A stretch of 64,000 nt of DNA from Evansella caseinilytica (GCF_900107275.1 NZ_FNPI01000001.1:868001-932000), one strand, 5' to 3'. Positions 44,294 through 53,178 are shown, counted from the first letter of the stretch. Made by a program: numbers and translations. Notes: a model not told the origin generated them from the sequence alone.

Positions 44294-44435
44294 GTGTATG
44301 TTCAAAAAGAACGTTTTCTGTCTTTTTGAACATACACGATGCAATGAGTGGAGCCGATGCATTCTTTTCAAGCCGGCTGTGAGTGGTTTTCTCGCAGTTG
44401 GCGCATCGAGCGGAACCATTGCCTTTTTGAACACG
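44294..44435 (+). repeat. Family A element, copy A9, short form
   Basis: 5' hairpin with GTGTATG/CATACAC arms (paired change as in A5), then GATGCAATGAGTGGAGCCG, a short body and GAACACG. Exact CTTTAAG repeats flank it (44288-44294 and 44438-44444). It lies 17 bp before the start of the exonuclease gene, so it is part of its leader or promoter. Confidence 0.88.
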
Positions 44436-44452
44436 CTCTTTAAGGGGGAAGC

Positions 44453-45439
44453 ATGGTGGATTTTATCGCGCTTGATTTTGAAATAGCCAATTACAATCTG
44501 AACAGTGCCTGTTCTCTTGGACTGGTTTTCGTCGATGATAACAAAATTGTGGATGAAAAATATTTTTTGATTCGACCGCCCAGGCTTCATTTTAACGAGA
44601 AGTTTTCTTCCATACACGGGCTGGCAAAGGCCGACATAAAGGATGCACCGACATTTGACGTCATTTGGGAGGAGATTCGTGAATTTTTTTCCGAAGATAT
44701 TTTCGTCGTTGCCCACAACGCTTATTTTGATATGAGTGTGCTGAAAAATTGTTTGCTGGAATTTTCACTTCCAGTTCCGGATTTTACATATGTGTGCAGC
44801 ATTCCGGTCAGCACCCGTGCCTGCCGCGGGGAGGGCGTCGGCGCATCGCTGAAAGAGCGGACGAAACGATTCGGCATTACTCTGGATGAGCATCATCATG
44901 CGCTCGCCGACGCTCGTGCTTGTGCCCAATTGGTCATAGAGTGCGTGCGGGCGAAAAACAGAAAAAGCCTGCAAGCATATTGCAGTACGTATACATCGAT
45001 TCCGGTCAAGTCGTTCGCAGAATTAAAGCCGCAAACCTCGTTCATCAACGGCAAGGGTAAAGCGAACCGGAGAGGAAAAACAAGAAAATTTGATCAGGTG
45101 AACATTTCCGACATTACCCCCGCGAGTACCGACGATTTTGACAAAAATCATCCCTTCTTTGGGAAACATCTTGTTTTCACCGGTAATCTGGAAAAGCTGG
45201 ATCGCAAAACAGCGATGCAAAAAGTGGTCGATGCTGGCGGAATCCTGAAAAGCGGCGTCAGCAGCAAAACTGATTTTCTCGTGACCGGCACGCAGGATAA
45301 GGCGTTGGTCGGCAGCAGCGGCTTCAGCTCGAAAGAAGTCAAAGCCCGCGAGCTGATCGAAAAAGGCCATGAAATACAAATTCTCACGGAAGCTGATTTT
45401 TTGCAGCTGTTGGATGGGGATGTAAGACTTTCCTCATGA
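44453..45439 (+). CDS. DEDDh 3'-5' exonuclease fused to a BRCT domain
   Basis: A 328-residue protein. Residues 1-170 are a DnaQ-like exonuclease: FIALDFEIAN (D-x-E), VVAHNAYFDMSVL (second Asp) and EHHHALADARA (His and last Asp). Residues 240-320 are a BRCT domain (HPFFGKHLVFTGNLEKLDRK; GGILKSGVSSKTDFLVTG), as in DNA ligase. A basic linker (GKGKANRRGKTRKF) joins them. It would degrade DNA 3' ends, possibly in repair, with BRCT binding DNA or a partner. AAGGGGGAAGC precedes the ATG. Confidence 0.92.
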   Translation: MVDFIALDFEIANYNLNSACSLGLVFVDDNKIVDEKYFLIRPPRLHFNEKFSSIHGLAKADIKDAPTFDVIWEEIREFFSEDIFVVAHNAYFDMSVLKNCLLEFSLPVPDFTYVCSIPVSTRACRGEGVGASLKERTKRFGITLDEHHHALADARACAQLVIECVRAKNRKSLQAYCSTYTSIPVKSFAELKPQTSFINGKGKANRRGKTRKFDQVNISDITPASTDDFDKNHPFFGKHLVFTGNLEKLDRKTAMQKVVDAGGILKSGVSSKTDFLVTGTQDKALVGSSGFSSKEVKARELIEKGHEIQILTEADFLQLLDGDVRLSS

Positions 45440-45508
45440 GCGGAATATAGGATGGAGTCCTAAGCACAAAAGCTCGATGTGATAGTCTGAGGGACGAGGA
45501 GGTGAAAG

Positions 45509-45616
45509 ATGAAGATTCATCGAATAGATCATGTGGGTATCATCGTCAATGATCTTACCGCGGCGAAAGCGCTTTTTCTTGATTTCGGCTTATTCACATT
45601 CCGAATGCATGTTTAA
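45509..45616 (+). pseudogene. N-terminal fragment of a VOC (glyoxalase) gene
   Basis: With a good site (GAGGAGGTGAAAG) the frame reads MKIHRIDHVGIIVNDLTAAK followed by ALFLDFGL, the first strand and helix of a glyoxalase/VOC domain with its metal His. It then loses the family pattern and stops after 35 residues, where about 130 are expected. The remainder of the gene is missing, apparently deleted. Confidence 0.65.
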
Positions 45617-45645
45617 CATGATGGATGATTCGAACCGGTCAAAGG

Positions 45646-46005
45646 TCATTCATGCGGTTTTTCCTGTTTAGGTGTCCCCTTAGTATCTGCTTTTTTTCTT
45701 TTTGATTTATTCCCAGGCTTGAATGCCAGCCCTTGCGACTGCAACTCATCCCTAAGTATAGGCATTGAACGTGGTCCGATACCGTGAAATTGTAGTATCT
45801 CGCGTTCTGTATAGGTCGATAGTTTTTGTAAACTGGTAAGCCCTTCATGCTCCAATGCCGTTCTGGCAGGATTGGAAAGTCGTGAAAGGAATCCCGTATC
45901 CGGTTTTTGTTCCTGTTCACATGTCGGGCAACTTGGACAATCACTACTCTTATAGTATTTGTGTCCTTTCTCGCATATTCTTAAAGTTTTTTTAGAAGGT
46001 GCCAC
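45646..46005 (-). CDS. Zinc-ribbon and RNAP alpha-CTD-like small protein
   Basis: A 119-residue protein. Residues 8-32 (RICEKGHKYYKSSDCPSCPT plus CEQE) make a zinc ribbon. Residues 40-95 (GFLSRLSNPARTALEHEGLT; REILQFHGIGPRSMPILRDE) resemble the helix-hairpin-helix domain of the RNA polymerase alpha C terminus, a DNA-binding fold. The tail is basic. It begins at a GTG 8 nt after AGGAGG. Such proteins are common in Bacillaceae, with no assigned role. Confidence 0.82.
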   Translation of the reverse strand: MAPSKKTLRICEKGHKYYKSSDCPSCPTCEQEQKPDTGFLSRLSNPARTALEHEGLTSLQKLSTYTEREILQFHGIGPRSMPILRDELQSQGLAFKPGNKSKRKKADTKGTPKQEKPHE

Positions 46006-46030
46006 TATTCATGCCTCCTCAAGAAAAATG

Positions 46031-46888
46031 TTATTTTACGGCAAGCCATATTTGATTCGATGCATCGGTTCTATACGGATCAGGATCGGTATAGGCTTCA
46101 ATGGCTGGTATTTCAGCTACTTCATAACCATTTGACGGAATCCACTCGGTATAAATTTGTTTCCAAGCTTCGGGCATGGCGGTTGGCGCAGATCCATGCA
46201 CTTCAAAAACAACCCATTTGGATTTGGGAAATTCAAGGCTTGTTAAATCGCCAGGTCCTTCTCCGCTATGCTCTACTGCAATCCAGTATTCGATCGAGTT
46301 ATTCTCCTCATCATAGTTGTCAGTGATCCCTAATACCCCTTTCATTTCACTATTCATTAATTGAACCAACCTGTCAACAATTCCATTTGCGTTGACTTCA
46401 CCCCAAAATTCAGGAATACCAGCATCTTCCGCCTCTTCCCCACACGGACATTCCCTTTTGATACCCACGACTTGAAAAGCATCTCTTTCCACAATACGAT
46501 AGTTCATTGGTTCTGCTCCTTTCAGTTTCACCTGAATCGTCAGGCGGTTGTATGATTGCAGCTTTCCGATTCCTTTTCGCGCTTCGCTTGGAGAGATGCC
46601 ATGCTGTTTGCGAAAAGCCTTCGAAAAAGCCTCAGGAGTTTCGTAGCCATATTTATAGGCTATATCGATAATTTTGCGGTCGGTACTGGACAATTCCTGC
46701 GCTGCCAAAGTCAGCCGGCGTCGGCGCATGTATTCGCCGACAGATACATCCGTCAGGATCATGAAAGTACGTTGGAAATGGAAGGGGGATATGTTAGCCC
46801 GCCTGGCAATTTCCTCGATGGTGACGTTGTCCAGTAAATGGTTTTCTATATAGTCTATCGCTTTCTGCAGTGATTCAATCAATGACAT
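46031..46888 (-). CDS. AraC-family regulator with GyrI-like ligand domain
   Basis: A 285-residue regulator. Residues 1-105 contain two AraC helix-turn-helix units (VTIEEIARRANISPFHFQRT; IIDIAYKYGYETPEAFSKAF); residues 125-285 are a GyrI/SOUL-like effector-binding domain (MNYRIVERDAFQVVGIKREC). This layout, with the DNA-binding part first, is that of Rob and of multidrug-responsive activators. It lies 25 bp before the zinc-ribbon gene and may be co-transcribed with it. Confidence 0.92.
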   Translation of the reverse strand: MSLIESLQKAIDYIENHLLDNVTIEEIARRANISPFHFQRTFMILTDVSVGEYMRRRRLTLAAQELSSTDRKIIDIAYKYGYETPEAFSKAFRKQHGISPSEARKGIGKLQSYNRLTIQVKLKGAEPMNYRIVERDAFQVVGIKRECPCGEEAEDAGIPEFWGEVNANGIVDRLVQLMNSEMKGVLGITDNYDEENNSIEYWIAVEHSGEGPGDLTSLEFPKSKWVVFEVHGSAPTAMPEAWKQIYTEWIPSNGYEVAEIPAIEAYTDPDPYRTDASNQIWLAVK

Positions 46889-47254
46889 TTTCTCAACGCA
46901 ACTCCTCTACGTTATTTTAACAATGTCTGCATCTTCATTCCTGTCATTTTCTGCTCTTTGCGGACATGATTTTCTGTACTCATTGTACAGGTTATCCGAT
47001 CTTTATGAAAGCACTTTTCGAGATCGTAACCCAAGTGCATGCTTGATTCTTCATGCTTCGTGTGAAGAGAACGCAAAGCAACAATTTTACGAAAAGGGTC
47101 TTTTGAAAAAAATCCAACTATTGGTAGTTCCGCAAAACGATTAAAAAAGGATTTAAAAAACCGAATTTTCGGCCAATTATCCGTCTGACTGCCGTTATTT
47201 TGTTATCATTGGCCGAAATTTTGGCATGAAATTGTTCACCACTCCTGAAAAAGC

Positions 47255-47408
47255 TGATAGCGGCTGATCGACAAGTTCCGGAAGAAACTTGTGTATGTCA
47301 TCGTTTCCATCTGCCCGTACTGCTTACGTATGACTGGTGTACGCTGCGCTGTTCAAGGCTATGGTTCGCTTTAAACTTCCTACTGCTGTCGTGGCCCCCT
47401 CTTTGAAC
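47255..47408. repeat. Family B-like degenerate repeat, copy B4
   Basis: It shares ACTGGTGTACGCTGC with 10735-10870 and CTTCCTACTGCTGTCGTGGC with the B1/B2 consensus, and ends CTTTGAACAC. It lies just before the sigma-54 promoter of the alcohol dehydrogenase. The remainder of 46889-47254 shows no gene. Confidence 0.4.
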
Positions 47409-47438
47409 ACAATTCATTATTGATAACGTTTACAATAT

Positions 47439-47454
47439 TGGCATACTTCTTGCA
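47439..47454 (+). promoter_or_regulatory. Sigma-54 promoter of alcohol dehydrogenase
   Basis: TGGCATACTTCTTGCA has GG and GC with exactly ten bases between the doublets, matching TGGCAC-N5-TTGCA. The gene start is 39 bp downstream. A sigma-54 activator is encoded 1.2 kb away. Confidence 0.85.
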
Positions 47455-47492
47455 TTATTATTTTCTGAAAACAGATGGGGGAGGTATGTGAA

Positions 47493-48560
47493 ATGGACAC
47501 AAAGGTTGAAAATGAATCCGGAACAAAAGTGCGGCCGACGACAATGAAAGCGGCGGTGGTCAACGAGTTCAAGGAAAAGCTGGAAGTCAAGACCGTTCCG
47601 GTTCCTGAACTGGAGTATGGTGAAGTGCTTGTTAAAATTAAGGCATGCGGAGTCTGCCATACGGATCTGCACGCCGCGCACGGCGACTGGCCGGTAAAGC
47701 CGAAGCTCCCGCTAATACCGGGGCATGAAGGAGTCGGCATTGTCGAGGAAGTGGCAGAAGGTGTCAAGTCAGTAAAAGTTGGGGATCATGTCGGAATACC
47801 ATGGCTCTATTCTGCGTGCGGAGAATGTGAGTATTGTTTAACGGGGAGAGAAACATTATGTCATCATCAGCTCAATGCCGGCTATTCTGTTGACGGGGGC
47901 TACGCAGAATATTGTAAAGCGCCGGCGGATTATGTCGTGAAAATTCCTGAAGGGGTGGACTTGGCGGAAATATCGCCGATTTTTTGCGCCGGGGTGACCA
48001 CATATAAAGCGTTGAAAATCTCCGACGCCAAGCCGGGAGACTGGGTTGCCATTTATGGGATCGGCGGCTTGGGTCACGTGGCTCTTCAATATGCAAAAGC
48101 AATGGGATTTAATGTCATCGCTGTAGATATTGCCGATGATAAGCTTACGCTGGCAAAGGAGCTTGGAGCGGATTTCACTGTAAATGGGATGAAATGCGAT
48201 CCGGTTCAGGAAATTCATGACCAGGTTGGCGGCGTCCAGGCTGCCGTGAGTGTCGCGGTCACGAAAAAAGCGTTTGAACAGGCATACAAGTCTGTGAAGC
48301 GTGGAGGCACATTGGTTGTTGTCGGGCTGCCGCATGCGGATCTGCCAATTCCGATTTTCGATACTGTGTTAAACGGTGTCACCGTGAAAGGCTCGATTGT
48401 CGGCACAAGAAAGGATCTTCAGGAGGCGGTAGACTTTGCCGTCCGTGGAAAGGTAAAAACGAATATTGCCATTGAGCCGCTGGATGAAATCAACAATGTT
48501 TTTGAGCGGATGGAGAAGGGGCAAATAAACGGGCGCGTCGTCCTGACGCTAGAAGCTTAA
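47493..48560 (+). CDS. adhP: Zinc-dependent alcohol dehydrogenase
   Basis: A 355-residue medium-chain dehydrogenase that oxidises or forms primary alcohols with NAD(H). Catalytic zinc: [17 protein letters not shown] and GHEGVGIV; structural zinc: [15 protein letters not shown]; cofactor site: [26 protein letters not shown] precedes the ATG at 47493. It is convergent with the NtrC-type regulator and has a sigma-54 promoter, so that system probably controls it. A strong terminator follows. Confidence 0.95.
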   Translation: MDTKVENESGTKVRPTTMKAAVVNEFKEKLEVKTVPVPELEYGEVLVKIKACGVCHTDLHAAHGDWPVKPKLPLIPGHEGVGIVEEVAEGVKSVKVGDHVGIPWLYSACGECEYCLTGRETLCHHQLNAGYSVDGGYAEYCKAPADYVVKIPEGVDLAEISPIFCAGVTTYKALKISDAKPGDWVAIYGIGGLGHVALQYAKAMGFNVIAVDIADDKLTLAKELGADFTVNGMKCDPVQEIHDQVGGVQAAVSVAVTKKAFEQAYKSVKRGGTLVVVGLPHADLPIPIFDTVLNGVTVKGSIVGTRKDLQEAVDFAVRGKVKTNIAIEPLDEINNVFERMEKGQINGRVVLTLEA

Positions 48561-48570
48561 AAGAACAGCA

Positions 48571-48612
48571 GTGTTTGTTTAAAAAGAACGCTTTTATCAT
48601 TTTGAACAAGCT
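48571..48612 (+). repeat. Solo family A derivative, decayed
   Basis: GTGTTTGTTTAAAAAGAACG then ATTTTGAACAAGCTCT: the outer ends of family A without body, like the copy at 39789 but with more changes and no clear flanking repeat. Confidence 0.6.
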
Positions 48613-48620
48613 CTAAAAGG

Positions 48621-48677
48621 AAAAGAGAAGGAACGAACTCGGCGTGGAAAAGTAGAGGTGGTTCCTTCTCTTTTTAT
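48621..48677 (+). terminator. Terminator of the alcohol dehydrogenase gene
   Basis: AAAAGAGAAGGAAC (48621-48634) pairs with GTTCCTTCTCTTTT (48661-48674), followed by T. The A-run on the other side makes it usable for the convergent regulator gene also. Confidence 0.85.
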
Positions 48678-48737
48678 TATCCGCATCCGATATAGAACGA
48701 AAGTGGATGGAGTTCGGCGGTGCTCTGCTCGGACAAG

Positions 48738-50165
48738 CTATTTTTCGTTTAACAAATAGCGGAGCTTCCGGATCGAGATGTTGAGCATGCGCGCAGCTTC
48801 CCTGCGGTCGCCAAGGGTTTCCTTTAATTTTGAACGGATGAAGGCACGGCCTACATCGTTTTCCAGCTCGCGAATTTCCTGCAGAATATCTTCCAGGTAA
48901 ATATCTTCATCCTGTTGCGCCAGTGCTAAAATTTGTTCCTTGCTTTGCCGCAGGATGTCGCCCAATTCCGTCGATGTTTTTGGTCGAGCTGGTTGCAGCG
49001 CCGAGGGAATAGGCATCCCGTCTTCGAATGAAATATCTTCGATCAGCAGCGGCTGATGCGCGTCATCGGAAAGCATCAATGCTCTTGTAAGAACGTTGAA
49101 AAGCTCGCGTAAATTCCCCGGCCAATCGTAGTTCATCAGCTTTGCCATTGCCGCGTCGGATAAAGTGATGTCGCGAGACTGCTTCGCCAAAAAGGACGAG
49201 ACGAAAGTTGGAATATCGTCTTTTCGTTCCCGTAAAGGCGGAATTTTCAAGCTGACCACATTGAGGCGGTAAAACAAGTCCTGTCTGAATTTCTTTTGGG
49301 AAACAGCTTTTGTCAAATCTTCGTTTGTTGCCGCGATGATTCGGGAATGCGTGTGAAGAAACCTTTCGCCGCCGACCCTCATAAATTCCCGCGTTTCTAA
49401 AACCCGCAGCAGCTTCACTTGGATGGCGGGGGAAGCTTCGGCAATTTCATCAAGAAACAGCGTGCCGTTGCTCGCTAATTCAAACAAGCCTTTTCTTTCC
49501 TGAGTCGCTCCGGTAAAGGCTCCCTTTTCATGTCCGAACAGCTCACTTTCCAGCAGCGATTCGGAAATCGCCCCGCAGTTGACGCCGAAAAAAGCTTCTT
49601 TTTCCTTGCGGCTTGCGGCGTGAATGAAGCGGGAAAGCACCTCTTTGCCTGTTCCCGTTTCACCTTCAATCAGCACGTTTAAATTTTTTCCTGCGATTTT
49701 TCCGGCAGTATAAATAAGATCCTTCATTCTTTGATTGTTACCGAGGATAAGACCTGCCTGCCGGGCAGCGTCGGCGATATGCTTGTCTTCCTCCTCCGGC
49801 TTCTTTGTCAAAAGATGATCGACGAGTTGCTCCAGATCATCGATATTGTCAAACGGCTTTTCAATATAATCGGCGGCCCCGAGCTTGATCGCATCCACCG
49901 CTGATTGAATGGTGCTGTAGCCGGTCATAATCACTGCTTTGCATTGCGGCTGCATTTTTCTTGTTTCCTGCAAAATTTCAAGTCCGTTAGTATCGGGCAG
50001 CTTTAAATCAATCAGCGCCAGTTGAAAGCGTGTATCGGAATGAAGGCATTGTTCCGCCACGGTTTTCGTTGTTGCCGTCATTACCAGGCATCCTTTTGCT
50101 TCAAATAAATATTTTAAGAAGTTGCATACTTCGATTTCGTCATCCACAATCAGCAGTTGAAACAA
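48738..50165 (-). CDS. NtrC-family sigma-54 response regulator
   Basis: A 475-residue activator. Receiver domain 1-120 with phospho-Asp in LALIDLKLPDTNG; AAA+ domain 145-380 with Walker A GETGTGKE, the sigma-54 contact GAFTGAT and Walker B GTLFLDE; Fis-type helix-turn-helix at the C terminus (RREAARMLNISIRKLRYLL). Third gene in the operon with the iron alcohol dehydrogenase and the sensor kinase, 15 bp after the latter. The likely target is the sigma-54 promoter at 47439. Confidence 0.95.
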   Translation of the reverse strand: MFQLLIVDDEIEVCNFLKYLFEAKGCLVMTATTKTVAEQCLHSDTRFQLALIDLKLPDTNGLEILQETRKMQPQCKAVIMTGYSTIQSAVDAIKLGAADYIEKPFDNIDDLEQLVDHLLTKKPEEEDKHIADAARQAGLILGNNQRMKDLIYTAGKIAGKNLNVLIEGETGTGKEVLSRFIHAASRKEKEAFFGVNCGAISESLLESELFGHEKGAFTGATQERKGLFELASNGTLFLDEIAEASPAIQVKLLRVLETREFMRVGGERFLHTHSRIIAATNEDLTKAVSQKKFRQDLFYRLNVVSLKIPPLRERKDDIPTFVSSFLAKQSRDITLSDAAMAKLMNYDWPGNLRELFNVLTRALMLSDDAHQPLLIEDISFEDGMPIPSALQPARPKTSTELGDILRQSKEQILALAQQDEDIYLEDILQEIRELENDVGRAFIRSKLKETLGDRREAARMLNISIRKLRYLLNEK

Positions 50166-50180
50166 TGCTGCCGTCCCCCT

Positions 50181-51827
50181 TTATTCTGGAACCGGAAGCT
50201 GAAGGCGGAAGACTGTTTCCAATCCGGGCTTGCTTGTCACTTCAATCGTTCCGCCGTGCGCTTCAGCGATACCAAGGCTGACAGACAATCCTAGTCCGGT
50301 TCCTTTTTCTTTATTTTTGGTTGTATAAAATGGCCGGAAGATATCGTGAAGCTGATCGGCTTCAATGCCGATGCCGTTATCGGTAATAGTCAGGTAAAGG
50401 TTCTCCTGCACCGTTCCCGTCCGAATCGTAATCGTTTTTTTCTCCCGGTTTGCCCGTTGTACCGCATCCCTCGCATTGATCAGCAGATTCGTGATGATTT
50501 GTTCGACTTGCTGGCGACTGCCTTTCATTTCCGGCAGGTTGTCCTGTAAATCAATCCGCACTTCTATCTGATTCCGCTCAATTTGAAATTTCAGCAGCTG
50601 CAACACATGCTTAACGGCTTCATTGATGGAAAAACGCTCAAACGTCACCGGTTCCTGCCTGGAAAACGTTAATAAGCTTCTGATAATATGCCGGCATCGC
50701 TCCCCGCAGTTGTTGATGTCTTTCAGCAAAGGATACGCCGGGTCGTCGGCTTCCCGGTTTCTTAACAGCAGCTGGGAATTTCCGAGAATCGCCGTTAACG
50801 GGCTGTTTAATTCATGGGCTACGCCGGCGGCCATTTCACCGACGGCAGCCAGTTTGTCGGAGTGAATAAGTTGCGCTTCCATCCGCCGTTTTTCAGTGAC
50901 ATCCTTGCAGTAGGCAATGACGGCATACATGTTTTGCTTGTCGTTAAAAATCGGGTAGGTGCTCATTTCAAATATCTGATTGTTTTCTGCAAGGACCTCG
51001 CGAAAAGCGGGCTGCTTAGTAGACAATGTTTTTTTAACCAGCCCGGTGCAATACATTCCGAAGCTTTTTTTCACGTCAGACGACAGAACTAATTTCCCAT
51101 GGACATGATCGTAATACCGTGTTTTTACAGAATCATTGTATTGAACAACCTGCAACTCGGTATCAAAGACAAGCAGTAAATCATCAACGGCCTGGAACGT
51201 GTCTTCCCACTGCTTTTTGCTGTGTAAAACTTCATTGAACAGGCTGGCGTTCTCGATGCCTACCGCAAATTGATCGGCCAGCTGCTCCAAAAAAACAATA
51301 TCCGACTGCTCCCAATTTGTTGTCGGCTTCCGGCCGATACACAAGACGCCGACCGCGTTTGTTTTACTGTGAAGCGGAACGACGAGCACGCGGGTAATCT
51401 CCGCTTTCACCAGCGCAGCCTTTTCATAAAAAGCGGGCGCGTGTTCGTTGATGTGCAGTTGCAGCGATTGCTGTTTTCGCAGGGAATCCCAGTAAAGGGA
51501 CTGCTGATCCGGTATTTCGGAGTCGATGGGAAGTGAATGGACCGACGCCGGATAGACGTTGGTTAAAAAAAGCTTGCCGTTTTTCAGCAATGACAGGCTG
51601 AGGCGGTCGAACTGAATGATCGCTTCCAGCTTGTGAACAATATTATTCAGCATTTGATCGACGGACATATCAACTTTGATGCTTTTCATTACCTCGTGAA
51701 TGATTTCCAGCTGCATGTTTTTCTTTTTCAATTGCTCAACGGTGTTTTTCAGTTCGGCATAATAATTTTTTTTCGATGATTGGATGCCTGTCAAAAGCGA
51801 GATCATCTGCTGTTTGTTATCTGCCAT
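50181..51827 (-). CDS. Cytoplasmic sensor histidine kinase (GAF-PAS-HK)
   Basis: A 548-residue kinase without membrane helices. An N-terminal coiled coil (KNTVEQLKKKNMQLEIIHEV), GAF domain (about 50-200), PAS domain (about 205-320), phospho-His in GVAHELNSPLTAILGNSQLL and ATPase domain with NLLINARDAV, DNGIGI and KGTGLGLSVS. It should sense an internal signal, perhaps an aldehyde or redox state, and phosphorylate the NtrC-type partner. It lies 14 bp after the iron alcohol dehydrogenase gene. Confidence 0.93.
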   Translation of the reverse strand: MADNKQQMISLLTGIQSSKKNYYAELKNTVEQLKKKNMQLEIIHEVMKSIKVDMSVDQMLNNIVHKLEAIIQFDRLSLSLLKNGKLFLTNVYPASVHSLPIDSEIPDQQSLYWDSLRKQQSLQLHINEHAPAFYEKAALVKAEITRVLVVPLHSKTNAVGVLCIGRKPTTNWEQSDIVFLEQLADQFAVGIENASLFNEVLHSKKQWEDTFQAVDDLLLVFDTELQVVQYNDSVKTRYYDHVHGKLVLSSDVKKSFGMYCTGLVKKTLSTKQPAFREVLAENNQIFEMSTYPIFNDKQNMYAVIAYCKDVTEKRRMEAQLIHSDKLAAVGEMAAGVAHELNSPLTAILGNSQLLLRNREADDPAYPLLKDINNCGERCRHIIRSLLTFSRQEPVTFERFSINEAVKHVLQLLKFQIERNQIEVRIDLQDNLPEMKGSRQQVEQIITNLLINARDAVQRANREKKTITIRTGTVQENLYLTITDNGIGIEADQLHDIFRPFYTTKNKEKGTGLGLSVSLGIAEAHGGTIEVTSKPGLETVFRLQLPVPE

Positions 51828-51841
51828 AACGATTCCTCATT

Positions 51842-52996
51842 TCATAAAGCGTCGTGGAGCAGTTTTTCGATATCCCAATAAGTAGTGTCGCGGGGGTTCG
51901 TAATCATGCATGCATCGGCAAGGGCCGCCGCGCATATATCTGGAATGTAATCTTTTTGAAAGCCGATGTCACTCAACGTCATTGGGGTACCGATATCGGC
52001 AGCGATTTCCCGGACAAGCTTCACCGCTCCGCATGCAGCCTCCTTTACGGATAAGGTGCGGGTGTCCACACCCATCAACCCGGCAATTTCCTTGAATTTT
52101 TGCGGCTTGGCGATAAAGTTGAAGTCCATGACATGTGGCAGTAGGATCGAATTGATTTCCCCGTGAGCCATCGGGAGCTTTCCGCCGATCGCGTGGGAAA
52201 TGGCATGGGCGGCTCCTAAAATCGCATTGGAGAACGCCAGTCCTGATTGAAGGCTTGCCATCGCCATTGCTGTCTTCGCCGCTTCATTTGAGCGAGAGGC
52301 AACGGATGGCCGCAAATATTCGGCGACAAGGGAAAGGGCGTTTTTCGCCTGCACATCCGTCAGCGGTGTTGCCGCGGCGCTGACGTAAGCCTCGATGGAG
52401 TGGGTCAACACATCCATTCCGGTGGACGCTGTCAGCGAAGGGGATTTCGTCGCCAATGTTTGCGGATCGACGATGGCTATGTCAGGTATAAGCGTTTTCG
52501 AGATGATTGTCATTTTCTTTTTTCGCTTTGTGTCGACAATGACTGAAAATTGAGACACTTCAGAGCCGGAACCGGCGGTTGTCGCTGCCATCACCATTGG
52601 TGGAAGCGGTTTCGAAATTTTATCCACACCTTCATAATCGCTGATATTTCCACCGTTGGAAGCGAGGATGGCAATCGATTTTGCCACATCGAGTGTGCTT
52701 CCTCCGCCAACACCGATGACGGAGTCGCATTCTTCACGAAGGTACACCTCGCTTCCTTGAGCAACTTCAAAGTCCTTCGGGTTCGTTGTCAGTTCGGAAT
52801 AAGTGATGTAATCGAGGCCGCTTGTCTCGCATGCTTTTATGACCTCCGTCAGCCAGCCGGCTTCCGCCACCCCCGGATCCGAGACGATGATCACTTTTTT
52901 TGCGCCGAGTCGCAAGCAGGCGTCTCCTGTTTGCTTGATGCTGCCTGTACCGAAAATAATTTCCGGTGTGACAAATTTATTGATGGTATTATTCAT
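51842..52996 (-). CDS. Iron-containing alcohol dehydrogenase
   Basis: A 384-residue group III dehydrogenase. Cofactor part: GVGGGSTLDVAKSIA; metal and signature part: LGAAHAISHAIGGKLPMAHG, with Asp and His ligands in this and the preceding region. It probably interconverts alcohols or diols and aldehydes. AAAGGGGGGGAG precedes the ATG at 52996. First gene of the operon with the sensor kinase and NtrC-type regulator. Upstream are a 60-bp palindrome, a sigma-A-like promoter and a cre-like site. Confidence 0.93.
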   Translation of the reverse strand: MNNTINKFVTPEIIFGTGSIKQTGDACLRLGAKKVIIVSDPGVAEAGWLTEVIKACETSGLDYITYSELTTNPKDFEVAQGSEVYLREECDSVIGVGGGSTLDVAKSIAILASNGGNISDYEGVDKISKPLPPMVMAATTAGSGSEVSQFSVIVDTKRKKKMTIISKTLIPDIAIVDPQTLATKSPSLTASTGMDVLTHSIEAYVSAAATPLTDVQAKNALSLVAEYLRPSVASRSNEAAKTAMAMASLQSGLAFSNAILGAAHAISHAIGGKLPMAHGEINSILLPHVMDFNFIAKPQKFKEIAGLMGVDTRTLSVKEAACGAVKLVREIAADIGTPMTLSDIGFQKDYIPDICAAALADACMITNPRDTTYWDIEKLLHDAL

Positions 52997-53014
52997 TGAG
53001 CTCCCCCCCTTTCG

Positions 53015-53074
53015 TGGTGCCAGGCACTCTGTGTGACTGCACCGCGGTGCAGTCACACAGAGTGCCTGGCACCA
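53015..53074. repeat. 60-bp perfect palindrome
   Basis: Arms 53015-53044 and 53045-53074 are exact reverse complements with no loop, centred on CCGCGG. The outer ends are the GGTGCCAGGCAC motif found at 1123 and 5382. It lies in the leader of the iron alcohol dehydrogenase operon, 19 bp before its start codon, so the mRNA would begin with or contain a 30-bp stem. Confidence 0.95.
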
Positions 53075-53080
53075 TTCAAT

Positions 53081-53115
53081 CACATATTATATAATTTGTT
53101 TTGAAAGCGCAATCA
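53081..53115 (-). promoter_or_regulatory. Promoter and cre-like site of iron alcohol dehydrogenase operon
   Basis: Minus strand: TTGCGC, 17 nt, TAATAT, or with one base less TATAAT. TGAAAGCGCAATCA (53102-53115, plus strand) differs from the cre consensus at one position and covers the -35 box. Confidence 0.5.
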
Positions 53116-53178
53116 TTTGTAGGTAACATCATTTTTAATGGCTGTGACAATTTATCGTGCATAGGTGTGAAAAAGCGT

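Noticed and set aside
53015-53074. Sigma-54 promoter for the iron alcohol dehydrogenase inside the palindrome
   Set aside because: TGGCAC is present on both strands but no GC doublet at the right distance follows.
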